Shown here in pieces: positions 7,640-20,000 of a stretch of DNA of 22,934 nt. The stretch's first letter is position 1, and each line of letters begins with the position of its first letter. The stretch comes from Triparma columacea (lineage: Eukaryota > Sar > Bolidophyceae > Parmales > Triparmaceae). The stretch covers positions 37,093 through 60,026 of the forward strand of contig BRYA01000254.1 in NCBI GenBank assembly GCA_030267965.1. Direction: 5' to 3'. The notes below the pieces were generated by a model. That model was given only the letters and a program-made list of their open reading frames with translations, ran no database searches and had not been told where the DNA came from. A program made the position numbers and the translations under genes.

Positions 7640-9717
7640 ATGAACTTCAAAGATGGCGCATCCCCTCATCGTCTCCCCAAACATATATCTCTTCTCCTCT
7701 TTTTAAATGGTTTCCTCCAAGCCCTCGTCCAACCCTCCTTAACCTCCCTCCTCACCCTCTCCCCTATGGCCGTTGACCTCTCCAAGCTCTCCGTCGTCTA
7801 CTCCCTCCTCTACATCCCCTATCTGTGCAAACCTACCTACGCGCGGTTGCTAAACTACCTCGAGAAGCGAGTCGGGTCCCCCTTGATATCAACCCTCCTT
7901 CCCCAAACCTACCTCTTCCAAGCCCTCACACTGCTCCTGCTGACGACGGTCGTTGACCTGGAGGGCGATGGGGGGCTCCTCTACTTCACGGCGATTAACT
8001 GGGCGAGGGAACTCAGCTTGGCGGTGGGGGATTGGATGCTCACAATTGCCGTCATTAGGTTCTTAAGAGGTGAGGGGAGAATAAAGCACGACTGGCAATG
8101 ACAGAAAGAAATGGTCGGAGGGGAAGGAACGAGAGCGTTTGTTAAGTTTTGGGACACAGAGCCTCACCCCTCTTCCCCCCACCCCCCACTCCGAATCAGG
8201 CTCCCAAAACTGTACGACATCTTCGATAAACGTGTCAATGGCGGAGTCCTCGCGGCTCCGCTCCCTCGGCTCCTTCGTCGGCTCCCTCCTCACCCTCCTC
8301 GTCTACGCAATACTCGGGGACGATGGAAGCAACGGTGTGCCCAAGGGGGTCATGGTCCTGTGCTTCGTAATAGCGGCCGCCTGCAGCGGGGGAGGGGCGG
8401 TCGTCGTCATGAGGGACTATAGAGATAGAAGGCAAACAGAGGAAGGGGGGGCGACGAGGTGAGGAGGGAGGGTTGAACGAATGTAGAATGATTCGACACG
8501 AGCACAAGACAAAAACAACTCACACACACACACATCCCCTATTACAATGCCCCCGCAGCATGTTGAAGGAAGGAGGTGAGAATGGACGAAATGATTAAGT
8601 GAACTGAAAAATGAAGTAAAGCCCAACGAGAAGGCGATCAGGAACCCACCCACCTAACACACACCTCCCCTACTCGCTCGTCTCAGGCACTCCAGCGCAA
8701 CATTCTGGCGTACCCCTTGCAAGGAAAAGCGCGCAGTACAAGGTCGTGTACCTTCAGGCCCTCCTCCTACTAACCTTGGTCCCAGGTTACCCAATTTGGC
8801 TCACTGGCGTCCTCATCCTCCCCCTTCTAGCCTCTACCGACCGCTCCGACGCCAACATCCTCGCTTACAACATAGCCCCGAACCTAGGCTACGCCGCCAC
8901 GGGGGTCATCTACCAGGTGTACCAGGACAACGTGTGGTTCCTCCTCGTCACCCCCTGCCTAGGAATGCTCGTCTCCACAGCGGGGGCACATTTCTACAAG
9001 GCGTCCACAGCCAAGTCGGTTAAAGCTCTGTGGGCACTCCTGGCTGTGGCCACGTTGGTGGACTGCACCGCGGGGGAGGGGGTGGGGTACACAAGGGCAA
9101 TAGGGACCTATTGTCTCAATGCGACAGCCACGGCGGGGGGGGGGGAAGGGGGGTGCGAGGATGACTGCTACGGTGGGGAATGCGGGAGAGAGGCGGAGAC
9201 GGCGTATGCGTGGGTTGGGGGGATGGTTTGGACGGCGGTTAAGGGGGCAACCGCGGAGGTTGCTTTCCTGCCTGTGCTTGCGCTGGCGACTAGGAGGATT
9301 AACGATGAAGAGGGGAGGGCAAGGGGGGGGGGGGAGGAGGATAGAGGAGAACAAGACAACAACGCTCTCATCAACCGCCAATCGCAAGATGCTTCAGATG
9401 TCTATAAGTACACCATATCCTACACCCTCACAGTGGACGTGGGGAACGTGATATCTGACCTCCTCACGCCCCTCTACATCTCGCAACTTTGCGCCGCTAT
9501 GGGGGGGACGGAGGAGACAGTAAATCCCGTAGACTACATTGCATGGGGGTTGGTGGGAATGATGGCCTACAAAATTGCCGTATGCTGCTGGGGGTACTAC
9601 AGGGCATGGGCTTACGACAAAATGGGAGAGAGGGGGAGAGTAGAAGTGACGACAGGAAAGGAGACGAAAGGGGGGAGAAAGGAGGAGGAAGAGGAAGCTG
9701 GGCTAATGGTGGGATAA
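7640..9717 (+). CDS. multi-pass transporter-like protein (MFS, possibly BT1 type)
   Basis: Exons 7640-8069, 8200-8458, 8559-8575 and 8687-9717 give 1737 nt (578 residues) with all phases matching (1, 2, 1). ATG 7640 sits right before the first hydrophobic helix. There are about ten hydrophobic segments. The first helix pair is followed by a loop with a KPTY motif (in IPYLCKPTYARLL), comparable to the W-x-x-KPxYG loop of folate-biopterin transporters, then an alanine/serine segment where that family has its E-x-A-x-x-E-S loop. A Gly/Glu/Cys-rich loop near 9130-9190 lies between late helices, and the tail is Lys/Glu-rich. If BT1-like, it would move folates, pterins or related solutes across a plasma or plastid membrane. 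Membrane transporter is well supported; BT1 membership is a tentative reading, and the substrate is unknown. Confidence 0.6.
8070..8199 (+). other. intron 1 of the transporter-like gene (130 nt)
   Basis: Donor AGAG/GTGAGG, acceptor AATCAG, phase 1. A C-rich tract (about 8165-8190) precedes the acceptor. Splicing joins the hydrophobic exon 1 frame to a different open frame without a stop. Confidence 0.75.
8459..8558 (+). other. intron 2 of the transporter-like gene (100 nt)
   Basis: Donor ACGAG/GTGAGG, acceptor CCCCCGCAG, phase 2. It contains a (CA)n run at about 8519-8533. Retention would give an in-frame TGA at once. Confidence 0.6.
8559..8575 (+). other. 17-nt microexon of the transporter-like gene
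   Basis: CATGTTGAAGGAAGGAG sits between a strong acceptor (CCCCCGCAG) and a donor (GTGAGA) identical to others here. It accepts phase 2 and leaves phase 1, which is exactly the shift needed to join exon 2 to the canonical acceptor CTCAG at 8686. It adds about six residues (Ser, Met, Leu, Lys, Glu, Gly). The alternative is to skip it and use a weaker GCAAG acceptor near 8724, which also keeps the frame. Confidence 0.6.
8576..8686 (+). other. intron 3 of the transporter-like gene (111 nt)
   Basis: Donor GGAG/GTGAGA, acceptor CGTCTCAG, phase 1. The acceptor is preceded by a C/T-rich tract (about 8661-8684). The exon that follows runs openly to the TAA at 9715-9717. Confidence 0.6.
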
Positions 9718-9960
9718 GATGTACATAAATCATTTTTGTGATTCATAAAGTGGGTGATACAACTCACAAAAACAAAATACTGTATGTTCCAGTTCAAAAC
9801 ATCTAGGATAATTGGCGAGCCAAAGCTGCGGTAGATCTTTTCATCGTCAACGGAATATAAGCTTTTCGTAGACTCTTGGATGATTGTAGGTCGTACAAGA
9901 GATTGTCTGTGTGGTTTGAGGTGTAAACACGATATCTTCTTTTAGCAAAATTGTGCGTTA

Positions 9961-10440
9961 GAAAATAAGAGATTCCTTGCTATCATTTTGTGTAATATAA
10001 TGCACTATCTTTAGACCGAATTTCCATACCAGGTTTACGCTACTATCTCCTACGAAATCAATCATTTTGAGATTTTTCGTGACCACGGTGACATTCTTGT
10101 CAATACAATTTTATATACATATATTTACGATTTTATGTATGTTATATACAAATGTGTAATTTAATTGTAAATGGAATCAGTTATGAATATTTAATTATAT
10201 CTGTGATAAATTTTTGAATATTTATTGGCCAATATTGACTTCAGACGTTTAATATCATATTAAATACAAATTCGATTTTTATTAAATCTATTTGAAACCT
10301 TTGAAAAAATATTTTGACTATTTATCAAGATCCAATTTGTGAGATATAAATTTACAAATTTATGTTTCTATTTGATACAGCAAAATATAACACATTTTTA
10401 AAGTCTCAGCTAATCAATTTCATTTTGCCGATTTTTTGTC
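9961..10440. other. AT-rich island
   Basis: By hand count this stretch is about 25% GC, and 10081-10440 is 80 G/C in 360 bases (22%), against roughly half GC in flanking genes. It is made of short A and T runs, TATATA and ATTAAT motifs without a clear tandem period. Such islands can be ordinary spacers, scaffold attachment sites, origins or centromere-like DNA; nothing here decides among them. Confidence 0.7.
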
Positions 10441-10810
10441 AATTTTCACTTTGCACCCTTACCACAAATATAATTGTGCTTGCGACTACCGACCGCCCAA
10501 TAACTAGCACTCGAGCTTGTTATTAAACCAACTTCGACTAGAGGCTCCGTTATCACAAGCAAAACTTGCCCGACGCTTCCCCCAACACCCCTTCCCTCGG
10601 CACAACTGTTTTTACTGGCTTTTTTAATCTCGTATATTGGACCTCCTGCGCCCCGTAAATCAGATTTATCCTCCTACCCGCTCAATCTAAGACCGCTCCT
10701 ACCCTCAATCCTCCTCCTCCCCCGTCCCACCACCATATCCTAATCCACCAACCTCGTGCCATCCGAGCCTGGCTCCAAAACTCCACCGTTCTAGGATAAT
10801 CGGGGTCGAG

Positions 10811-11026
10811 GTAAGTCAGGGTTTGCAAGCTTCTCCCCAAAAGGCCAAATACCGCCGTTGTCCGGTCCGCAAAAATACCGCAGAGACAAAGTTGGTGCTG
10901 AGTCAGGCCACTGACATCATCACATTTTTGGCCACCTCTGAAACCGCTCGAAAGGTGTAAATTATCCCTCGCCCCTGCTCATCTACACCGACCTAACGTC
11001 CCGCACCCCTTCAATCCCGTCCGCAG
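10811..11026 (+). other. candidate 5' UTR intron of the giant gene
   Basis: GAG/GTAAGT at 10811 is a near-perfect donor and CCGTCCGCAG ending at 11026 is a good acceptor 15 bases before the ATG. Removing 216 nt would leave a short leader. A second, weaker donor (GGTGTAA at 10955) shares the acceptor. No transcript evidence is available. Confidence 0.4.
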
Positions 11027-11041
11027 ACCTACTTCGACAAA

Positions 11042-14000
11042 ATGGACATGAGACCACCATCTCCTGCAAATGGTGATCCTGTGCCTACTCCTGCGTCACC
11101 TACTCCTGCGCCTACGCTTGCGCCTGCGCCTGCGCCTACGCTTGCGCCTGCGCCTACTCCTGCACCTACGCTTGCGCCTGCGCCTACTCCTGCGCCTACG
11201 CTTGCGCCTGCGCCTACTCCTGCGCCTACGCTTGCGCCTGCGCCTACTCCTGCACCTACGCTTGCGCCTGCGCCTACTCCTGCGCCTACGCTTGCGCCTG
11301 CGCCTACTCCTGCGCCTACGCTTGCGCCTGCGCCTGCGCCTACGCCTACGCTTGCGCCTGCGCCTACTCCTGCGCCTACGCTTGCGCCTGCGCCTACTCC
11401 TGCGCCTACGCTTGCGCCTGCGCCTACTCCTGCGCCTACGCTTGCGCCTGCGCCTACTCCTGCGCCTACGCTTGCGCCTGCGCCTACGCTTGCGCCTGCG
11501 CCTACGCCTACGCTTGCGCCTGCGCCTACGCTTGCGCCTACGCTTGCGCCTGCGCCTATGCTCGCGCCTGCGCCTACGCTTGCGCTTATGGCAAGCGCTC
11601 CTTCTTTCCTAAGTGATCCTCCTTCTTCTGCAAGCGACCATCTTCCATCTCAATGTGGCCCAGACAATGAGGAGCAGTACGCGCTTATCCACAATGAGAT
11701 CTACGATGCTTTAGTTTTTAGAGGCGCAGTGGAAGGGCAGCTCGACCTTTCTAAGAATGACATTGTCAAGGAATTGAAGCAGGGCACATTCATCCACAAT
11801 TCACCTGACAAGGTGCTGAATTTCCTTCTCGAAGAATGTGCAGTTGGAGTGTGGCACAGGCACATCCTAGACCCCCTAGAGGAGGAGGGGGGCACAAAGC
11901 TAGCGTTTTGGCGGCACTACCTCGGGGACAAGGTAGTGGAATATGTCTTCACATTAGAAACAACTCACGACCTTTACAATCAGGCCCACACCATCACATT
12001 CACGTCCATCAGGGACAAGGATTTAACCAGTGTGGCTATGAAGAAACTTACGAACCAAGACCAAATTGGGAAGAAGGCCAGCAGGAGGGCTAGACTCGAA
12101 GGAAAACTGTATCTTGAAGCAGCTCAGTACGGTCAGACCAGGCTTGTCCTTACTGGAAAGTTTCGAGCAGAAGAGACGACCTTCTCTGCTGGAAAGAAAT
12201 TGGACATAAATTTCCTTTATTCCTCCCTCAAGGGTATAATTGGCGAGATCGAGAAAAACTTCCACAAGCCCGGCGTTATAGACGAGAGAAGGAAAAGGCA
12301 CTTTGTGGAGGAGGTTATGCCTAGTTTGCCTCCACTAACAGTAGAGGAGGAAAGCATGCTGGAAGGAGTTCGAGGGTTGGAGAATGAGCTCTATAAGAAG
12401 GGAAAGAGAGTCAAGAGAACATTGAAGGAGGGCATTGACAAGTTCCTGTGGAGAGAGGGGGAAAATGTGTGGGCAGCCTTCGGGGTCACTGTGGACAAGT
12501 CAGCAGAGGGTATGCTGGCTGAGCTAAGTTTAGGCGACACTTACACTTATGCAAGAACCCATCGGAAGGAGAACGGCAATCTGCCTAGGGTTATTAGAAA
12601 TAACTTCAATGGAACTAGAAGTCGCCATCAACACCAAGGAAAACACTTGCCTGGTCCAGGAAAAGACCGCTTATTTGAAGCCTGGTTTACGTGGAAGGAA
12701 ATTAAGTTGAGCAGTGGCAGGGCAGCCTACTTGTTGGGGTTTGTGCCGCTGACAGAGTTCCCAGGAGGAGGCTTCAAGGACCTCAGTAAGGAAGGATTTG
12801 AGCTGGCAGAGACTACAGGTGCCTACTTCTTCTACGAGATTGCCCCAAATGTCTGTAGGGTGACACGTATTCAGACAGTTGATCTGCATTTCCAAGGCCT
12901 TCAAAAGACACTGATGGACAATGCCATTGACTACCTTGCAAAGAGTCAGCTTGTTGAGGCCAACAGGTTGCAGGAGAAGTTCAGGAGGAATGAGAAGAAG
13001 GTTGATGCTGAGGTCAGGGGGGCCTTGGTGGAGAGGATGAGGGAGGGAGTTGAGCTGGAGAAAGACCAGGAGAAGGTCTTCAAGGACCTGGGTGATCTCT
13101 TTGATGGGGAGGAAGGAGGGTGGAAGCCTCTTGAGTCACCTTATGAGGGAGTGAAGATGGAGATCAAGTACAGTCAGCAGAAGAAGGGTGAGAGGAGCAT
13201 TGCACTCGGGAGAGCTTATGGAAATGCAGACTGTACAGCAGAGGAGGCAGCTGCTTGGTTCTTTGAGTACTGCAGCAGGGAGAGAACTACCAAGGGACTT
13301 GCAACAGGAGAGCTTGCTCGTCTAGAGATCAGGGAAGGGACTGAGAGGACCAATGAGAAGAAGTTTGCAACAGTGAAGAAATTCCCTTTTCCGATTACTA
13401 ACAGAGAATTTGTCCAGAGGTTAATTTGGAGGAGACACAACACTGACTGTGTCACTGTGGCTGTGTGGTCAATTGCCAAGAAAGTTGATTATGGAGGATT
13501 AGGAAACCTAGTAAGAGGCACAACAAAGGCAATATTCACAATCACCAACACCCAGGAAATCAATGGCTTTCCGCAATGCAAGATTGAGCTAATGCAACAT
13601 GTTGATGCCGGAGGTTATCTACCTGCAAAGTTGGTGGAAAAACAAACACCAAAGGTATTGAGGGTTTTGAAGAGTGCAATTCAAAGCTTCGAAAAAGACA
13701 AAGAGTTTGATAAAGTTGCACTGGCCTCTCTTGCCAACATCATCAAGAATGAACACCAAGATTATACAGATAAGGAGAAGGATGCAATCAGGAAGGGGAA
13801 GGAGCTCTATGAAAAGTGCAAGGTGGATGAGAATTTTGATGATCTGAAGAGCCCTGATGAGAGGGTCAAGATGAAGCTAGTTCATGTCGATGGGGCAAGC
13901 AGTGGGACTGGTTTTGCCACTACTGTAGTTGACGCTAGTGTGGAGGAGTGTGCTGCGCATGAATTTTATTTTGATTCTAGAGAATTCCGTAAAACTTCAA

Positions 14001-17000
14001 AGGAGCGAGGGATCACAGAGTACCACATCAAAAACTCCAATGGTCACACCTGCTTCTTCATCTCTACAAGGGAACTTGGCATCCCTGGGCTTTTTCCTCG
14101 TGATGGTCGGAGTAAAATTACCTGGTTCAAGCAAGATGACGGCAAAGTTATCATTGATGTTAGAGACACCGAAGAAGTACACAAAGACTACCCTGTGAAG
14201 ACTAGGAATGTTTTAGTGAAGGCACACACAGTATGGGTATTTGAGCCATTAGACTCTATTGGAAGTGTGCCACAAACATCAGTGACCTTCATAACAAAGG
14301 TAGATCTTGGTGGTGTCTTCTACTCTTCTATCATGAACAAGCTTGCACCAAGGTTTCTTGCACAAGTCTCAGACTTGAGAAAGAAGTTTGACAAGAGTAA
14401 GGAAATCGACAAAGCAAGCAGGAAAAAGCTAGTTGAAAAGATGAATGAGCTTGCTACCGTTGGAAGTGAGACTGTTGCCAAAAGGCTTGAGGAGGTCAAT
14501 GGAGCTGAGAAGATAAAAGGGAAAAACACTAGGGTGAAAGCTCAAGGGGGGGAGGGGTGGGGAAAAAGTGTTGTAACTGTGAAGGCAGGCCTTGAGGAAA
14601 CAGCTGCTTTCTTCTGGGATGTCACTAGCCGTTTTTGGGTAGAAAAGGGAAGGATTGTCGAGATTTTAAGGAGAGAAGGATTTGAGATGGTTGTGAAGAG
14701 ACTTGAAAAGTTAGAAAGTAAGCTTGGGGGAATTCACCATACCCGGGAGTTCTTGTCCAAGATGGAGCTTGTGAGGGTTGATAATAACACTCTTGTGATG
14801 ACAGTTGAGCCTAAAGAAGGAGAGGAAGAGGTGCAAAGAAGAAGATCAAGAAAACGTTCTTTATTAAAATCAACTACCAATGCGACTGAGTCTACTACTG
14901 TGAGGTTCACAAAGGTTGGAGAGAAAGACACGAAGGTAGAATTAGTGACAAATTTGTCTCTGGGAGGAAATGTGAGCAAGGGTGCAACCACTGAAGTGTT
15001 GGAGAAGTATCTAGCTCAAAACACTACAGCATCTTACTACTTCAACAACCTGCAAAGCTCCTCTGAGATGACAGAAGAAGACGGCAAGATTGCGGCAGAG
15101 GAGTTGATGATGAGGGTGAAGGATAGGGAGAAGGGAGAGACAAAAGCAAAAGCTGTGAAAGATGTCATTGCTGCAAACAATGCACTAAGGGAGCTTGTTG
15201 AGAAGTACAGTTTCTGTTCACCGCTTTTGTGTGCAGTTGTTGAAAATAAGCTACACCCAATGGTGAAGGTGGGAGGAAAGGCTGAATGCTTGGAGAAAAA
15301 GGAGGGAAGGGATATTGGTTCAAGTTTGGCCATAACGTTAGCAACTACTCTAACTGCAACTCATGGGGTGGATGAGTGGGTGCATCAGTATCCTTCATTA
15401 AGGCAGCTAATGAAGGAGTATATTTGGCTGAGGCCACTGTTTGAGGCAATAGGGTACACGCTGGTGGGGGAAGTAAGGTGGGGTGTCAAGGCTAGGGTGA
15501 TTGTTGGGGCAGCCACGAGCATGCTTGACTTGCTGACTGATGTGTATGTTACACTCATGTTTAGGAAAGATAATGAAAAACAAGGGTACTTTTGGGCTTC
15601 ACTGGCAAGTTTAGCAGTGTCAATGGGATTCCAGTTTTTTTTGGTTTGGATTAATAACAGGAAGTTGGGGATGAAGAAAGTGCTGAGGGAATGGTTTCCG
15701 GTAATGATTGGTTTCAAACCAGCGTTGGACGCATTTAGAATTGCCACAGGAGAGAAGGAAGAGGTTGGACATGTTGTTGACCCAATGGTAGAAATGACTT
15801 ACATGAAGGGCATTGAGATGTTTGCAGAAGCAATCCCTGCAGTGATTATTCAATTAATGGCCATTGCAACAACAATCCAGGAAAAAGACATTGCTAATTC
15901 AGCATGGATTTCACTGGTAGTTTCAATTCTTTCTACAGGGTTCATTTCAGCAACAATCAGTTATGACTGGGATACAAACCCAGAAAGGCGACAACAAGCA
16001 CCAGACTTCTACGGCTACGTGCCTGCACTTGCCAGCAAGAGGACAATAGTATTTGCATCAATGCTTTTAGTGTCATCAGGGTTGCTGTTGACCAGATGTA
16101 CAACAATTGTACTGTTGGGCCTGTTGGGGAAGAGATGGGCCTTTGCCTACATTGGGGCAGACCTTGGTCTGTATTTAGCCATCAAATTTTTGAGAGGTGA
16201 TTTCTGGTATTGGATACCAATGGGAAGTTACGCAGAAGAAGTAGCAATGAGTCTTTTTGAAGGAGTTCTAGTCAAGATTGTGACAGACTTCACCTCCATT
16301 GTTCACTTTAGACACCCATATGAAATTGGTGGTGCATACTGGGTATTCAGTTTAGTGTTGACGATGGGGAGTCTTCCATATGCAATAATGGCAGCTGAAC
16401 ATGTAGAAGAAGCAAAAAGAGGTGTAGAGATAGCGTGGACAGTTTTGTGGTATGTTATACCTTTTACTGTAATTTCCTTTGTTGTCTTCTTCTTCAACAT
16501 TGAGCTGCAATATTGGAACACCTTCTTCAGTTTACAGAGAGGAAAGGACTATACATTAAAGAACTTTAGAGAAGGGAAGGATGAAGCTACAAGAGCTGCA
16601 TTTACATTCCAGATGTCAAAACACCACTGGAAGTCAATTGAAGAGGAAGTGCGAGGCTGGGTTGAGACCAACTGGGAGAGGTGGCAAGAAGAAGAGCCAA
16701 ATTGGCTAGACGAGGCAATGAGGGCAAGGATACCATTAGAATACATTCCTACTGCCACAGCTAGGCAGCAAGAGAAAGAGAGAAGAGGGTTAGTTGTAAA
16801 CACCAGTACAAAAAAGAGGGTGAAACCTGTACGCCCAGAGCAAGACATGTTAGATCAATTCCCTTCAGACAAAACAAATTTAGAGAATCCCACCATCGCT
16901 GACACTAACCTCAGACAGAAAGAGATAGCAAAGCTAATGGCTGCTGTCCGCAAAAGAAGATACAACAAGAAGGCGACCAAGGAAGCCACTACAAGATTTA

Positions 17001-20000
17001 TTGCAAAGTTGGAAGAAAGAGGTGCAGTGGAAGGTCTATTTCACTACTCTCAGGACAATCATGACTTGAAAACCGAACTAGGTTTAGTTTTGCACCATAA
17101 TCCAGAAGAAGTCCTCAACTTTTTACTTAGTGACATCAAGGAGGGAGACTTCACGAGGCAAACCATTCAAACAAGCAAAAAAGGCACAAGGATTGTGCTA
17201 TGGAAGCAAACACAGGGACGGAAAATCTCAGCTGAATTCCTCATGAACATTATGGTGACCAAAAACACAGACGACTCAAAATATACCATCCAAATTAGAC
17301 AAGTCAAAGATGTAGATCTAGCAGAAAGTGTAGCAGGCAAGTCAAATAATCCGAGAGGAATGGTGGAAGGTCACATCAGATTAGCTGATTTCGAACTTGG
17401 GCAAACAGCTCTGACCTTTGCAGGAAATATTACAGTATTGCTTGGAAAGAAAAAAGGACTAGGAGCACCTGAAAGCAAGACAAATGTAGCTCAGTCTGTG
17501 ACTACAATAGCTAGTAAGACAAAAAGCAACCTTCCAAAGAAAGTATCTACCATGAAACCTAGGAATTCCTTCCTTCCTACCCTAACCCCAAAATCTAGCA
17601 GCATAGAAAAAATAAACCAGGAAAGAATTGAAATTGTCAAGGCCTTCAAGTGCATTTTTGGTGAGATTGGGAAACACTTCCACAAGCCTGGCGTTATTGA
17701 TGAGAGGAGGAAGAAGCACTTTGTGGAGGAGGTCATGCTGAGGGCACCGCCTCTGACAAGAGAGGAGGAGGAAATGTTGGAGAGGGTTGGGAGGCTAGAG
17801 AAGGAACTTCACACAAAGGGGAAGAGAGTCAAGGGGACATTGAAGGAGGGGATGGACAAGTTCCTGTGGAGAGAGGGTCACAAGGTGTGGGCAGCCTTTG
17901 GGGTCACTGTGGACAAGTCAGCAGAGGCTGTGTTGGCAGAACAATCAATGTTTGACACATATGAGGCTTCCGCCATTCATTTCAGCGATAACAAAAATTT
18001 ACCAAGGGCTGTAAGGGAAAACGTGGATGGAAGTAGGAGCTTTCAAGTCTATAGAGGAATTCACTTGCCTAGTCCAGCAAAAGACCGTCTGTTCGAAGCC
18101 TGGTTTACTTGGAAGGAAATTAAGTTGAGCAGTGGCAGGGCAGCCTACTTGTTGGGGTTTGTGCCACTGACAGAGTACCCAGGAGGAGGCTTCAAGGACC
18201 TCAGTAAGGAAGGATTTGTGCTAGCAGAGACTACAGGTGTCTACTTCTTCAATGAGATTGCTCCAAATGTCTGTAGGGTGACACGCATTCAGACCGTTGA
18301 CCTACAGTTTACAGGCCTGCTTCAAAATGCAATGATGGACAATGCAATTGACTACCTTGCAAAGAGTCAGCTTATTGAGGCCAACAGGTTGCAGGAGAAG
18401 TTTAGGAGGAATGGGAAGAAGGTTGGTGCTGAAGTCAGGGGGGCCTTGGTGGAGAGGATGAGGGAAGGGGTTAAAATGGAGGAGGACCAGAAGAAGGTGT
18501 TTAGGGAGTTGGAGGAGCTCTTTGGTGGTGAGGGGAAAGGAGGGTGGGGGCCTCTTGAGTCACCTTATAAGGGAGTGAAGATGGAGATCAAGTACAAGCA
18601 GCAGGAGAAAGGAAAAAAGACACTTGGTTTCGGAAGAGCTGAGTGTATCTCTGACTGCTCAGCCGAGGAAGCAGTTGCTTGGTTCTTTGAGTACTGCAGC
18701 AGGGAGAGGATGCTTAAGAGCAGAGAGAGAGGGGAGCCTGCAAGACTTGAGATAAGGATGGAAGGACAGGGAAGGATCAATGAGAAGCTATTTGCAGTAG
18801 TAACGAAACTTCCCTTCCCCTTTCGGAAAAGAGAGGCCATCATGAGATATGTTTGGCAAAAGGGACACCAAGACGGCAAGATGTCATTGGTATTTGTCCC
18901 AGCAGAGGAGAAGGTGGACTATGGAGGAAAATTTGGAAAGCTTGTGCTTGCAAGAACAAGTGGCATTCTCACTGCCAAGAATATTGAGGACCATAATGGT
19001 GTTCTCCAGTGTAAACTTACATTGACACAATTTATGGACACAGGGGGGCATATTCCAGTCAAAATTGTCGACAGATCTACTCCACGAGTACTAAGTACAA
19101 TAGCAGCACTCAGGGATTCCTTCAAGCGGGATGAAGAGGTTGATAAGTTTGCACTGGCCTCTCTTGCCAACATTATAAAGAATGAGACCCAATATTATAC
19201 CGATAAGGAGAAGGATGCAATCAGCAAGGGGAAAGAGTTTTATAAAAAGTGCAAGGAGGGAAATTTTGATGATTTGAAGAGTCCTGATGAGAGGGTCAAG
19301 ATGAAGCTAGTTCATGTTGATGGGGCAAGCAGTGGGACTGCTTTTGCCACTACTGTAGTTGATACTAGTGTGGAGGAGTGTGCTGCGCATGAGTTTTATT
19401 TTGATTCAAGAGAATTCCGTAAAACTTCAAAGGAGAGAGGGATCACAGAGTACCACATCAAAAACTCCAATGGTCACACCTGCTTCTTCATCTCTACAAG
19501 GGAATTTGGCATCCCAGGACTTGCTCCTCGTGATGGAAGGAATAAAATTACCTGGTACAAGCAAGATGATGGCAAAGTTATCATTGATGTTACAGACACA
19601 GAAGAATTTCAGGCAGACTTTCCAGTAAAGGCTGGGAATGTGTTAACAAAGGCACACACAGTATGGGTGTTTGAGCCACTTGGCACTATTGGAGGTGTGC
19701 CACAAACATCAGTGACTTTCACAACAAAAGCGGACCTTGGTGGTGTTTTCTACTCTTCTATCATGAACAAGATTGCACCAAGGTATCTTGCACAAGTCTC
19801 AGACTTGAGGAAGAAGTTTAATAGAAGCAGAGCTATTGACGCTTCAACAAGGATCCAGATAGTAAGTGGAATAGGTGAAATCAAAAAAATGTCCACTGAG
19901 ACATTTGATGCTAAATTCCTTGAGGTTGAAGGCAAACAAAAGGTTGAAGGTGCATTCCCCCTGTCAGATACCTGCATTAAGGTAGAAAAGAAGGGAAAGG

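Larger units (their letters stand above)
9718..11041 (+). promoter_or_regulatory. intergenic region upstream of the giant gene
   Basis: This gene-free stretch of 1324 bp lies between two plus-strand genes. It begins with the 3' UTR of the transporter-like gene, passes through an AT-rich island (about 9961-10440) and then switches to C-rich sequence (about 10470-11041) that should hold the promoter and 5' leader of the giant gene. No tRNA, snRNA or supported open frame was found. A CACAAA-type leader precedes the ATG at 11042. Confidence 0.5.

Noticed and set aside
11070..11612. 180-codon open frame with Leu-Arg repeats overlapping the start of the giant gene
   Set aside because: It is the shifted frame of the 30-bp minisatellite. 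The repeat keeps all frames open, and only the main frame continues into conserved domains.
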